Position numbers and translations under genes: made by a program
In this document: in pieces, positions 1 through 10,518 of the stretch
Layout of the letters: each line of letters opens with the position of its first letter
Numbering within the stretch: the stretch's first letter is position 1
DNA from: Macrotrachela quadricornifera
Taxonomy: Eukaryota > Rotifera > Eurotatoria > Philodinida > Philodinidae
Assembly (NCBI GenBank): GCA_022393335.1
Contig: JAJEKB010021019.1
Span: 1,203,372 to 1,267,371 of the forward strand
DNA length: 64,000 nt
Reading direction: 5' to 3'
Notes under the pieces: generated by a model
The model's input: only the letters and a program-made list of their open reading frames with translations
Told to the model about the DNA's origin: nothing
Databases searched by the model: none

Positions 1-803
1 CAAATGTTAATGCCTATTGAAGGTTATGAAAAAAAACCTCTGGTTTCAATTGAAGAAGCTATTGAACCAATAGTTTCAGTTGTACCCGATGTTAAACGAA
101 TGGCATATTTTGCTAAAAAGAAATGTAAAAATCTTCCAGCTGATAATCTTTCAGTAGATGAATCAGCTTCAATAATTCTTTATTCGATGGAATGGAAACC
201 ACAAGAAAAGTGTCTTTATTATGTATTAAATGCAGCTCTTCGTTCTGAAAATCGAGACAAATTAATTCCATGGTTTTTATTCCTAAAACTAATTTTGACT
301 GCATTTGCACGTCTACCATCACAAAAACGTTTTGTTTATCGTGGCATTAAACGTGATGTAAGAAAAGATTATCCTAAAGGAGAAGAAATTATTTGGTGGG
401 GATTTAGTTCATGTACATCAACAATGGACGTTTTGGAAAATGAACAATTTTTGGGTTCGACAGGAACAAGAACTTTTTTCACTATCGAATGTGAAAGTGG
501 AAAAGATATTCGGAATCATTCGTTTTTTCAAAATGAAGATGAAATTCTTCTTCCACCTGGACGACAATTCCAAGTTGTTTCTTGTCTTAATCAACCAGGT
601 GATCTTCATATGATACAACTTAAAGAAACTCAACCACCATATGCATTTCTTGAACCTCCATCAAAAGTAAGTCAATATTTTCTTATTATTTAATCAATAA
701 TTAAATTATAAAATCATATTTGGATTTTTTCAAGGATATTTCGATAACTTTCAACCCTATTTCATTTAATTCTCAATCAATATCTGAATCAATAAGCAGG
801 TAA
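1..803 (+). CDS. NAD-dependent arginine ADP-ribosyltransferase (ART), 5'-partial, two exons
   Basis: The protein transfers ADP-ribose from NAD to arginine side chains (R-S-E class, bdelloid-expanded family). Numbering from the ATG at 4: catalytic-core Arg113 in VYRG, the serine/threonine motif in GFSSCTST (133-140), and the bi-glutamate motif E178-D-E180 in NEDEILLPPG, which predicts arginine specificity. A perfect donor GTAAGT starts at 667 and an acceptor ends at 734, giving a 68-bp intron (667-734) in phase 0. Exon 2 (735-803) adds 22 residues and ends at TAA 801-803; reading through the donor instead gives an unrelated 8-residue tail. The frame is open to the window edge, and I expect more N-terminal sequence outside, so ATG 4 may be internal. 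No signal peptide is visible in what remains. Family assignment is strong; substrate is unknown. Confidence 0.85.
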
Positions 804-954
804 TATTGTTATTCTCAGATATATTCAAAGAAAGTTTAAAAAATAGTTCAGATCATAATTATTTATGCTAAAGTAAAATTCATTAGTTTTCATAAATATA
901 ACATATTCAAAAAATCGAGCACATGAAAAACCATGTTAACGATAATGATTTCGT

Positions 955-1138
955 GACTAACCCCCCCCCCCCCTCCCCCATAATAGAAGACCACCCCATA
1001 TTAGAAGACCCCCCTGGGGCGAAAATTTTGGAAAAACGCCCTATAGGGGTACGGCAATTTTTCCGCGAAAAAGCTGCGATTCGCGACATCATAATAGAAG
1101 ACCCAGGGTCTTCTATTGCGGGGGAGGGGGGTTTAGTC
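955..1138. mobile_element. Short poly-C terminal-inverted-repeat element (MITE-like)
   Basis: The left end reads GACTAA followed by a C13-T-C5 run and ATAATAGAAGA. The right end is its inverse: TCTTCTATTG, a G-run broken by one A, then TTTAGTC. Arms are about 30 bp. An internal palindrome AGAAGACCC/GGGTCTTCT lies at 1097-1115, and TAGAAGACC is reused several times inside. No target duplication is evident. Open frames across this stretch are products of the repeat, not genes. Confidence 0.55.
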
Positions 1139-2811
1139 TAAGGTTAAAAATAGGCTCTAGTTATTTTTTTCAACTATAATCACTGGCATCGATCCATATC
1201 GAATAAATCGTATTTTATTTCTAAGCTTATCTCTCGCATCAATATCTTTTTGTATATTTTCATAAAGTTTTTTATTATTTATAACTTACAATCATTGAAA
1301 AATATGTCTCTCTAAATATATCTTTTGAGAGAATAAGTTTATCTTTATTATTACAATCCTGATCTTTACTCTTTCCATAGTGAAATATTTTTGAAAAAGT
1401 TCTACTAAATTGTAATAAATGAGATCTCGAATATTATCTAATTATATTAAACTATAAAATGTGAATTGTTGATGCGCTTTTTTTTAAAAATATTTGAACG
1501 TATACTTTTTGAAATGCAGTAAAAGTTAGATATTAAACATTAAATGAACGGTATGATATTGACAGTTTCATCTAATTAGTTAAAATCGTGGCCTTTGTAA
1601 GTTGCGATATAGGAGACAATTTCGAAATATTAAACAGACCATTAAACCTCTGTATTTTATTAAAATTCCAGGAAACTGGAATTACCTCGCTGAGATTTAC
1701 AACGATTTGGTGAGAAGTATACTGAGTCAGCCGAGCTAATTACGGATGATCGAGATTTTAGATGATCTTTTCGTAAAATTCAGACAAGCTGTAATTCAAG
1801 GAGTTGCTCAATAAATATCGTATCTCATATCGCAGTAATAGTTGAGACATATATGAGGCATAGATTTAACTGCTTTCGAAAACTCTGGTTTATGTATGAT
1901 GTGATGAGCAAAAATTTCGATTAATAATAGATTTGTGGCTGATACCGAATTGTCTTAATGGACACCTGTGATAGATTAAAAAATTTTCAATGACTTTCTT
2001 TTTACTTGAATTTTTTTTGTAATATGTAATCTTGTATATAAACATAGAATTTTATGTAGAATTTGAGTCATTTTTTTCTATAAATTTTGTCTGTACAAGA
2101 CACAAATTTAATCTGAAAATTCTTATTTTTTGAATAGAACAGAAGTTTTAATTTGTTGAACATATGTACAAAAAAGAAAAGAATTTAATTCATTATATTT
2201 TCCCTATTTAGTTAAAACTTTGTTTATTTATGTATGAATAAAAAATAATTGAAAAATATGAATCAAGATTTACTTGAATTTTAAATTAATTTAAATTATT
2301 TATTTTAGTTTACAATTATCGAATAATACAATAAAATCATCAGGTACGATTAACATTCCATTCTCTTAATTTTGACTTATTAAAAATTCTTTCAAAACAA
2401 GATAAATACTTTTGTTAAAAATTTCTTTTAATTACATTAAACAATCATATCAGTTTCAAAATAGTTCATGAAAACAATCAGAAGATCAAAGTCATTGCGA
2501 ATATTACTATCTGATATCAACAGTGAAAGATTCCTTTCCGCCAGTTTTTTCTTTCAGAATATAATATATGGGGAAGAAGTTCGTGATAATTTCCTTATTA
2601 ATATAGCTTTACAACTATTTAAGTAATATAAAAAAACCATTGTAAGGAAAGCGTATCAAAATGTACTTATTATGTAAAAACAAAGATTTTAGCTCAAGAC
2701 GTAACTAAGTTAATAAAGAAAGTTTGTTACATGCATTTTTAATCCTGAAAACATAATAGACGAGACATTTTAAACGCCCCTATTTTGCATTTCAGTTTTT
2801 CATCAATAATT
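1139..2811. other. AT-rich intergenic DNA, nothing supported
   Basis: I see no gene. A stretch near 1660-1800 has a locally peptide-like plus-strand frame (LAEIYNDLVRS...) but it contains stops and has no recognisable domain. Confidence 0.5.
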
Positions 2812-3055
2812 ACATTATATTAAAAAACAAAATATGCCATAAGATGCAATGTGAAAAGCTTTACAATTGACATAAAATCGCTTTTCTTCTAGTCACAGTT
2901 CTTATTTTCAAAATGGTCAAAACTTCGAGCGACCAAATTTCAACTGTGTGAAAATTGACTGCAGAGAATTTTGCGTTTTGTGAAAATAACCACAATAATC
3001 TTTACTATGTAAATTGTAGAACTTTTGATGCTGCATCTTTTGATAGAAGTTGTTA
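2812..3055. mobile_element. MITE copy 1 (TIR with AAAAGCTNTACAATT core)
   Basis: The left arm near 2815-2865 contains AAGATGCAATGTGAAAAGC and TTTACAATT. The right arm near 3008-3053 is an inverted match (AAATTGTAGAACTTTTGATG and GCATCTTTTGAT). Arms of about 45 bp enclose about 150 bp of AT-rich sequence with no gene. The same arms recur at 12333-12590 and as a degraded piece at 11945-12060. Confidence 0.55.
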
Positions 3056-3329
3056 CTTAAAAGACTGAAAACAAATACACAGAACGCGGTCATTACACCT
3101 ACCTCACTCGATACTTACTTACAAAAAGCGAATAGCTTTTGTAGAACTTTTTTAATAATATACTACACAATTTTCTATCTTAGAGAAATTGTTCTTATTT
3201 CTAATGGCGCTTTTGGGAAAACTTTATCTATTTCTAACGAGACTTTTACATAGAATAGTCAAAAAGTTCTCGAAGCATTCTCGTTTTTTTTCGAATAAAT
3301 GATATTTACAAAAAAACTTATCACATTAA

Positions 3330-4110
3330 ATGTTCAAAGTACTCGCCCTGATTTCTTATGCAGTTTCATTCGATCAATCCGTTTTTCGAAGGTCTTTCGA
3401 AACTCATCTTTTGGTATTGCACGAAGCTCCTTGGCGGCAGCTTGTTGTAATGGTTTTGAATCAGACTAACTACTCAGCTGTCGTTTCAAATAACCAAAAA
3501 GCCAAAAAGCCAAAAATCTGACAGAGCCAAGGCAGAAGAATATGGTGAATGACGAATTACCGTTATATCTTGTTGTTGAAGAAATGTTTTGATGTCATTT
3601 GTTTGATAGAGTTTTGCGTTGTCATGATGCAGCTTAATACTATGTAAACCAGAATTTGAACTTTTTCGTCTAATGCTGTTGAATAAAGATTTCAAACAAT
3701 TATTTTTGTAGTAGTCATCAGATATTGTGTTACCACTTTTGATCATATGAATATACTCCAATCCTGTTGTACGAAAGAAAACCAAAAACATATTCTTGCG
3801 ATCATACTGACCTCATCTGACCACTGTTGTTGGGGATGGACCTTCAGCATACCGTGTCATATTTGACTGTTTTGAATCAATAGCACGATGACAAACCCAT
3901 GTTTCGTCTCCTGTGATAATCGTCATTGACCAGACTTTAATCTGACAAGATTCTCGTAGCAAAATTGCATCCGAAGTTTTTTGCTCTCTTCACTTAACTG
4001 ATGTGGGATCCATCGTGCACATAACTTTTTTATTTTCAGTTCTTCATGAATAATACCACTAACAGTTTCATCTGACACATCAAATCGAGCGCTGGTTAGA
4101 TGAAGATGAT
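3330..4110 (-). pseudogene. mariner transposase relic (DD34D)
   Basis: On the minus strand, translated fragments in several frames follow the order of a mariner transposase: KLCARWIPHQL near 4010, TGDETWVCH near 3890-3910 (first catalytic Asp), a VFF...GNTIS block near 3740-3790, HHDNAK near 3625 (second Asp), and HSPYSSALALSDFWLFG near 3520-3560. I count 34 residues between the second and third aspartates, the mariner DD34D spacing. The C-terminal end (EIRAS...) runs to about 3330. In-frame stops and frame changes break it in at least three places, so it is dead. The N-terminal DNA-binding part is lost at about 4110, where unrelated repetitive DNA starts. Confidence 0.8.
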
Positions 4111-5380
4111 TTCAGTTCCTATGGAAGGAATTGTGCATCGATCCTATTCCAATTCCTCAATTCCTTTGATAGGTATTGTTCTTAGATTATTTCCTCTCGT
4201 AGGGATGTAGGAATCGTATAGTATATATGGATAGGGATTGAGGTTTGATTTGTTGATAGAAATAAAATGTTAGGTAATGATGGAGGAACTGACCAGGAAT
4301 TGTGTAGGGTTTGTATGTCAGTTCCTAGTTCTCATGGGAAATGATGTATTTTAGCTTAAATTGTAAGTGACTGTAAGAATTCCTAATTCTCAGTTCTTGG
4401 ATACTGCTGGATTTTTCGGGATTTTTTGGATGTTTTTGGATTTTATGGGTATTTTTTGATTTTTCGGGATTTGGGGATTTTTTGGGATTTCGGGGTTTTT
4501 AGGGATTATTTGAGATTCTCCAAAATTGAGAGATTTTTGGGACTTTTTGAAAACTTTTGGCTTTTTTGGGGTTGTTTAGCATTTTAACTATCTTTTTCCT
4601 TCTCTATCAAATGAATACCAGGTTTTCTTTTATAAAACAGCGTTATACCGCGTCCTGAGACCCAGCAATTTGACTGAATTGATGGCACTTTTGCAATCAC
4701 AATAAAAAAACAATATTTAAAGCCTTTCGGCCAATCAAGTGATCCTAATTTACATTAAAAACATTCTACGACATTAAGCTTGTACCATTTCTCACGTCTT
4801 TCTCTGTGCTGAAGGATTCATCACTTTTAACTGGTTACTACTGAAACTTCTTACTCAGTATTCACTATTATGTGTAAAAAAGTATGAGTTAGTGATAGGA
4901 GTGCCATAATACCAATAACGTCAATAACAAACCATTTACTATTGAGTGATATTTGGATTGATCTTGACAAATATTGAGGTATTGATATTGACAAGGACTG
5001 CGTCGATTTAAAATTAAAGAGTTTAGTTCTTTTGCGCAGAAAATTTGATTAAAAGATCGATTCTAAGAACTAATATGTATTTTAGACAGCTTCCCATAAT
5101 TATGCAACCTGCGTCTAGAAATGGCCTCTCGAAGTCGTTAAGTCCTACGTAGGAATGTTGTCTAGAATCTGATGGGTTATATCTGGGTATACTCTCTCGA
5201 AATTTTTCGATTCTTGTTGGGTGTCATAGGGTCATTAACTATAATAACAACGCACTCCTCAAAATGAGTGCAAGACTCCATGCACAATAATCGTGATTCC
5301 AAGTCTAACTTCATGATCGAATTGTATTGTTTTCCACGATTTTACTTAGTACTCTGTGAATGATTAGCTTTTTTTTGCCT
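4111..5380. repeat. Degenerate GGGATTTTT-type low-complexity DNA and AT-rich spacer
   Basis: Between about 4400 and 4600 the plus strand is a degenerate run of GGGATTTTT/GGATTTTTGG words. Similar words reappear at the right edge of the window (63920-63990). A patch at 4130-4390 repeats GGAATTG/CAATTCC words. No gene is supported in the rest. Confidence 0.4.
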
Positions 5381-6310
5381 GAAGTATACCCAAGGTACTC
5401 AAAAACTATTTTTGTCTTTTTCAATTACGGTCTTTACAAATCGATGGAATAAAACATACTCATCACGAATATCGTATTTTTTCCTCTCAATCAATCGAGC
5501 AATAATAGACATGTTAGACATCTTTGAAAGGCTGAAAAATCAGCTTCTAGTCTAACGAATTGTTATTACCAAATGTATGATCGTTGGCATTACATTTATT
5601 CGGTGTAGAATTTTTCTCTCTATCGAAATATATAAGAAGATTTTGGAGATAGAATTCTTCTTGAAAAGTTGCTCGGTGAATACCACCTCATATGGGAAAC
5701 TCGCTATCATATGCAATGTTACGTTACACCAATGAATCAACGAGGTTTTTTATGCATGTAAGGTAGCTCAACGAGCCCTTTCCAGTGAAATTATTTATAA
5801 CGATGAGAACCGACGTTCAGATAATCATTATATGCACCTTCTCCTAGCCCAGAATGGCTATACAAGCGGTACAAGAGCAGTACAAACAATGTGGAAAGTA
5901 GTTTCATTGGAAAGAGTTCGTCAAATTATCCTTTGTACATAAAAACCTCATTGATTCACCGACGTAAAGTAGCGTTGCATATGATAGTATGACATCAATT
6001 GAGGATGATATTCACCGAATAACTTTTCAAGAAGAATCGTATCTCCGAAATCTTCTCATATATTCTGGTAGAGAAAAAGATTCTGTATCGAAGAAGCCTA
6101 ATTTCGACGATTCATGCACGAGTATTAATGCCGTTTTAGGTCTAAAACTGATTTTTTCGTTTTTCAAAAATGTCAAAGATATCCCTTATTATTTGACTAA
6201 TATAGAAATATAGCATGATTTTCGTGATTAGTATGCTTTTTTTCTATCGATCTGTCAAAATTATAAACAGAAAAATGACAAAAACGTTTTCTCGAGTACC
6301 TGAGGGAAAC
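5381..6310. repeat. Long imperfect inverted repeat (arms about 370 bp)
   Basis: The complement of 5381-5760 realigns with 5935-6310. Shared blocks include TTGCATATGATAG, TATTCACCGA followed by AACTTTTCAAGAAGAAT, and GAGTACCT at the outer ends. The spacer is about 175 bp. Identity is visibly imperfect (I estimate about three quarters by eye), so it is old. The open frames at 5552-5740 (minus) and 5989-6213 (plus) are the two mirror-image arms read in the same sense, not genes. Confidence 0.65.
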
Positions 6311-6479
6311 ACGAGATCTTAGGCCCAAAGAGTTTACCTTTCGCTCAGTAAGAAATGAAGTCTTGGAAAACGATTCTAGTCTATCAGATTACTTTTATTA
6401 ATATCATCTTTTATCTTACATAAAGCCATAGACCAATTTCCATGAATGCGTTTTTATTAGAGATTTTGGCTGTACAATC

Positions 6480-6730
6480 ATCAGTGAAAGTCGGCAAAGT
6501 TGTAGCTAACAACGATAGGTAAGATCCAAAAGGTTCTAGACGCTATTCTTTGGTAGATCCCAACATACTCTAGATAACACATACAGACAGGTTCAGCGAG
6601 ATCCGGATGATACTCCATGTAGAATGCAGTAAGTTCTAGACGATGCTCAGGTAGGAACCAGCAAGCCCTGAGCAACACCCCAGATAGGGATCAACAACTT
6701 CCAGACAATTTCTGCAGGTAGGGACGAAAA
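6480..6730. repeat. Degenerate tandem repeat, period about 36-38 bp
   Basis: Variants of GGTAGGAACCAGCAAGCCC and CTAGACGATGCTCAGG recur (for example 6553, 6650, 6685 and 6715). Copies are diverged. No gene is supported here. Confidence 0.4.
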
Positions 6731-7166
6731 GATATTGAAAGCTGTTTAGAATAGATTAATAAGAGTATTCGATGAATTCAAAAAACTGGTCTGTTTAATC
6801 AAATCCTTCTTGCAAAGAATCTAAGCATATGATCTAGAACTGTTGCGGTCCTAATCTATATCGATGGGAGTCAATATTAAATGGTATTGATATTGGTATT
6901 GTGACTGATGTAATAGGCATTGATTAGAGTTAAAAGTTCTCTTTCGAAAAAAAAAATTTATTATTAATGTTTTATTATTATTAATAACAGTAGGATAACA
7001 ATATCCTCTCCCTCCTTGATAGAGTAATTAGATAGCTAAAGATAGAAGGATACTACATTTGGTCAAAATTTGAATTCCTATCAATATATTAAGGATGCTA
7101 CATATATGTAATACTTGAAACTTGAATTCAACTATCATTTCAAGTTTTCAACTGTTCAAGTATTCA

Positions 7167-7335
7167 ACTTTGAGGCGATAGGGTCAAGCCCAACAGGAGC
7201 AGCTGAGGGCGAGAGTGCAACCTTTGGAGAAAGGCGGGACAAAACCCAATAGGATCAGCTGAAGTGAGGGCGCAATCTTTTGCGGAGGAGTAAAACCCAG
7301 CAGAAGACGACGGGAGGATATGCGTGTTTACTTGA
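7167..7335. repeat. GC-richer degenerate repeat (period about 55 bp) framed by inverted minisatellite words
   Basis: Two and a half copies of a motif made of CCCAACAGGAGCAGCTGA and GAGGGCGAGAGTGCAA sit inside AT-rich DNA. On the left is TTCAACTGTTCAAGTATTC and on the right its inverse, ACTTGAACAGTTGAATAC, so this block sits in the loop of an inverted repeat. Confidence 0.45.
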
Positions 7336-7339
7336 ACAG

Positions 7340-7620
7340 TTGAATACTTGAATAGTTTAATAATTGGATATTTGAATACTTGAAAGCTTGAAACGATAGT
7401 TGAATACTTGAATAGTTTAATAATTGGATATTTGAATACTTGAAAGCTTGAAACGATAGTTGAATACTTGAATAGTTTAATAATTGGATATTTGAATACT
7501 TGAAAGCTTGAAACGATAGTTGAATACTTGAAAGCTTGNNNNNNNNNNTTGAATACTTGAAAGCTTGAAACGATAGTTGAATACTTGAAAGCTTGAAACG
7601 ATAGTTGAATACTTGAATTC
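7340..7620. repeat. 60-bp minisatellite with a 10-N gap
   Basis: Three near-identical 60-bp units start at 7340, 7400 and 7460. The array then shortens to 28-bp units (TTGAATACTTGAAAGCTTG plus AAACGATAG) on both sides of ten Ns at 7539-7548. The Ns are a repeat-collapse gap, so true copy number is unknown. The long minus-strand open frame here is a by-product of a unit length divisible by three. Confidence 0.85.
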
Positions 7621-8097
7621 AATTTTCAAATTTTACACTACTGGTCTTCCTCTACCATGATCATGACCATGACTATGACGATCAAATGTACTCTATGTCA
7701 TATTATAAGGAAGACAGTATGGTATAAAAAGTTATCCCTGAATATGATAGCACATAGTCTCGTGTATACGTACCATATACAAAATCTGTTAAACAAAGTG
7801 TAATATAAAAATAAAAACCAAGTTTGTAATAGTGATTGTAAAAGTACTTATCTCGAAATGATATAGTGATTATGCACATATATGAAGCAGAACTTAAAGA
7901 AATATACTATCTTGTGGATGAGATATAAATATTTTTCAACTAGATTTCAATAAAACAATGAATATGAAAAGAAAAAAAGACTACTACAGAACAACAAATG
8001 CCCACTACTAATACATCTCCATACGTTTTCTATTGCCATTTCAATATACGATATTGAACAATGTTCTATATATGTCTTTCAAAAATTTTGAACTATT

Positions 8098-8437
8098 TAT
8101 AACAAAAAGGCCGCCATGGTTGAGTGATTACGTTGCTTGGCACGTGCCCACAAGGTACTGTGTTCAAACCTCAGTAACATCATCCATGGAATGACCCTGC
8201 ACAAGTTACTAACGGCTAAGTTGTCTAAAATGATTCATTCCACATGAGTCATTCGTACTGACTACATCTTTAGTCAGTATGTTGGGCGGAAGAGGATGCA
8301 GATACCGCCGTCTGTAAAAAGAAAAGACGATAGAACCCGGCTGCATGTGAAAACTTATAATAATAACCGCGGCCGGCCCCAACGGGCGTTAAGCCTATGA
8401 GCGTTATTATTATTATATATTATAGTATAACAAAAAA
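8098..8437 (+). mobile_element. tRNA-derived SINE with target-site duplication
   Basis: The body at about 8110-8425 begins with a tRNA-like head. The A-box-like TGGTTGAGTGA lies at 8118-8128 and the B-box-like GTTCAAACC at 8162-8170, the internal RNA polymerase III promoter layout. A unique body follows, then a GGGCGTTAAGCC tail ending in ATT/ATA repeats. The flanks are TATAACAAAAAG on the left (8098-8109) and TATAACAAAAA starting at 8426 on the right, a 11-12 bp target-site duplication that fixes both ends. It encodes no protein and would need a partner LINE sharing the tail. Confidence 0.8.
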
Positions 8438-8658
8438 AGTTCTGCAATTTATCCCTTCTAGATATTTGAGAAATCACTGATATTGACATCAGTAAAACAT
8501 ATCATAATATCATAATAGTATTTTTCTTTACAGCAACTGAGAATTCCCTCTATTCTTCTCTACTACACCAAATGAAGTGAAAAACAATATTATAAAAGTT
8601 TTTTTTCTGAACTTCTACTCTTTTCTCACTATTCAAAGAAAATGAAAGATTCATTTTG

Positions 8659-9600
8659 ATGATGATATGCTTTCTCTTTCGTCTAGTACCGCTTCGTGGC
8701 AGTTTGAGAGATATTCCTGCAAATGCTACATGGAACAAAAATGGTCAAATAGTAGGAGGACAAAATCCAACGATCTCTGATCCTCACGGTGTATATGTGG
8801 ACGATGAGCAAACAGTTTACGTTGCTTCTTGCGGAAGACAGTGTATTGTAGCATGGAAGTCGGGTGAAACAAATGGAAAAATAGTGGTAGGTGAAGATGG
8901 ACAAAGAAATAGTACTCGCCAATTGTGTAAACCAACAGATGTAGTCGTGGATAAAGAGAGAGATAGTCTTTTTATTTGTGATCCGGCGTATAGGCAAGTA
9001 GTTAGATGGCCTCCACGAAATGGAACAAGTGAAGAAATAATTATTTCGAATATCTATGGCTTTGGCTTGACAATGGATGACGATGGATTTCTCTATGTCT
9101 CTGATTATGACAAGAATGAAGTAAGAAGATATCGAATAGGCGAATCCCAAGGAAGAGTAGTGGCAGGTGGAAATGGACAAGGAAATCGTCTTGATCAACT
9201 CAATTGCCCTCGATACATATTTGTCGATCGAGAACATTCAGTATTTGTGTCTGATTATCGGAATCACCGTGTGATGAAATGGATAAAAGGTGCGAAAGAG
9301 GGTATTATTGTTGCTGGTGGACAAGGAGAAGGAAATAGTTTAACACAATTGAATAGTCCTAATGGAGTTGTAGTTGATCAATTGGGTACTGTTTATGTAG
9401 CTGATGAATATAATCATCGAATTGTACGTTGGCCTAAAGGAGCACAACACGGAAATGTTATTGTTGGTGGAAATGATCATGGTGCACTAGAAAATCCACT
9501 CAAATATCCCCAGGGACTGTCATTTGATCGACAAGGTAATCTCTATGTTGTCAATCATTTTAACCATCAAGTGCAACGATTTAACATTGAAATACCATGA
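8659..9600 (+). CDS. Six-bladed NHL-repeat protein
   Basis: The predicted product is 313 residues and almost entirely NHL repeats, which fold as a beta-propeller used for binding. Six blades are visible, each with a D-x-x-x-x-(V/L)YV(A/S)D core and an (H/N)-R/Q-(I/V)-x-(R/K)-W ending, best seen in blade 5 (GTVYVADEYNHRIVRW). Glycine-rich VAGGNGQGNRLDQL linkers separate the blades. The frame has no conserved catalytic residues. The first in-frame ATG is at 8659, but CTCTTTCGTCTAG ending at 8686 is a good splice acceptor, so the true start may be an upstream exon that I could not find and the first nine residues may be intron. A polyadenylation signal AATAAA lies at 9618. The protein type is common in bdelloids; function unknown. 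Confidence 0.85.
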   Translation: MMICFLFRLVPLRGSLRDIPANATWNKNGQIVGGQNPTISDPHGVYVDDEQTVYVASCGRQCIVAWKSGETNGKIVVGEDGQRNSTRQLCKPTDVVVDKERDSLFICDPAYRQVVRWPPRNGTSEEIIISNIYGFGLTMDDDGFLYVSDYDKNEVRRYRIGESQGRVVAGGNGQGNRLDQLNCPRYIFVDREHSVFVSDYRNHRVMKWIKGAKEGIIVAGGQGEGNSLTQLNSPNGVVVDQLGTVYVADEYNHRIVRWPKGAQHGNVIVGGNDHGALENPLKYPQGLSFDRQGNLYVVNHFNHQVQRFNIEIP

Positions 9601-10011
9601 AATTTATGGGATGAACTAATAAATAAATTTCATTTATTTTTAGCTATCGATTAAGTTTTTTGGTCGCTGTGTAACTTTAATTGAAAAGAAATAAAAGAGT
9701 GGAAATAAATTGCTTTATATTTATATTCGTGCGATCAGAGAGACCCTGGTTGTTGGAGGCACAAAGGCCAGCAGCGACAAGACAATATACGTACATACGT
9801 AGGTACATAGAGGTCCTTCCGTTGTATTTGTTCAACAAGACCAACATCTCTCTAGATTGAATTAATGTAGAAAACATATATTTAATCAATGCTAAAAAAA
9901 TAAAGAATTTAACAAATCGAAAAACACTCACACCTTCAAGAAAAATGTTTTATTTTGGATTGCAATAAATATAATACTCCTTCTGTTTCAATGTAACAGT
10001 AATATGTTTAC

Positions 10012-10155
10012 TTCGAAAAAATAAATATTTTTCTTTTATATTTAATTTATTATTGACGAACAATTCAATGACTGTTACATTTGGAGCAGAAAGAGTCATT
10101 GAATTGATCATCAATAATAAGTTAAACATAAAAAAAAATATTTGTTTGAAAAAAA
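10012..10155. mobile_element. Hairpin MITE (arms about 60 bp)
   Basis: The left arm at 10012-10073 (ending ACAATTCAATGACT) and the right arm at 10094-10155 (starting AGTCATTGAATTGATC) are inverted copies with a loop of about 20 bp. No coding content. Confidence 0.65.
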
Positions 10156-10518
10156 ATTTTATTTCTTATCTAAAACTAACTGAGAAGTAGTTTTTAAGAG
10201 TATTACCTATTTTGTTTAGTTAAATGGTATTTGAATGATAAATATCATCTTGTTATATAGCATAGTAAACCACTGATCATTCATGAACAAAGCAGTTAAC
10301 TTCATCGGTCATATGTGTCATTGTTTTCATCTATATACACAGATATGTGTGAAACAATGGCTAAAAAAAAGAATGATTTAGTCAAGCTATTAAGACATAT
10401 GACTACCACTTTTATTCATATAATTGATTCTTTTATATATCTGATATCCCAGAATAGATTAGACGCTTTGTTTTTAGGATCTCTCTTCTATTATCTATGT
10501 GATTAAAACACCATTTTT

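Noticed and set aside
1660..1830. Possible exon (LAEIYNDLVRS...)
   Set aside because: An in-frame stop and no recognisable family or splice sites that rescue it.
7340..7620. CRISPR-like array
   Set aside because: Units are contiguous tandem repeats without unique spacers, in a eukaryotic context.
7164..7622. 152-codon minus-strand frame
   Set aside because: It reads through the 60-bp minisatellite and the N run; the repeat length divisible by three keeps it open.
8110..8181. Stand-alone tRNA gene
   Set aside because: A and B boxes are present, but the body, tail and target duplication show it is the head of a SINE.
8683..9237. 184-codon minus-strand frame
   Set aside because: Antisense to the NHL gene, whose repeats are clearly on the plus strand.
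9677..9931. 84-codon minus-strand frame after the NHL gene
   Set aside because: Composition follows local base bias and no motif is visible.
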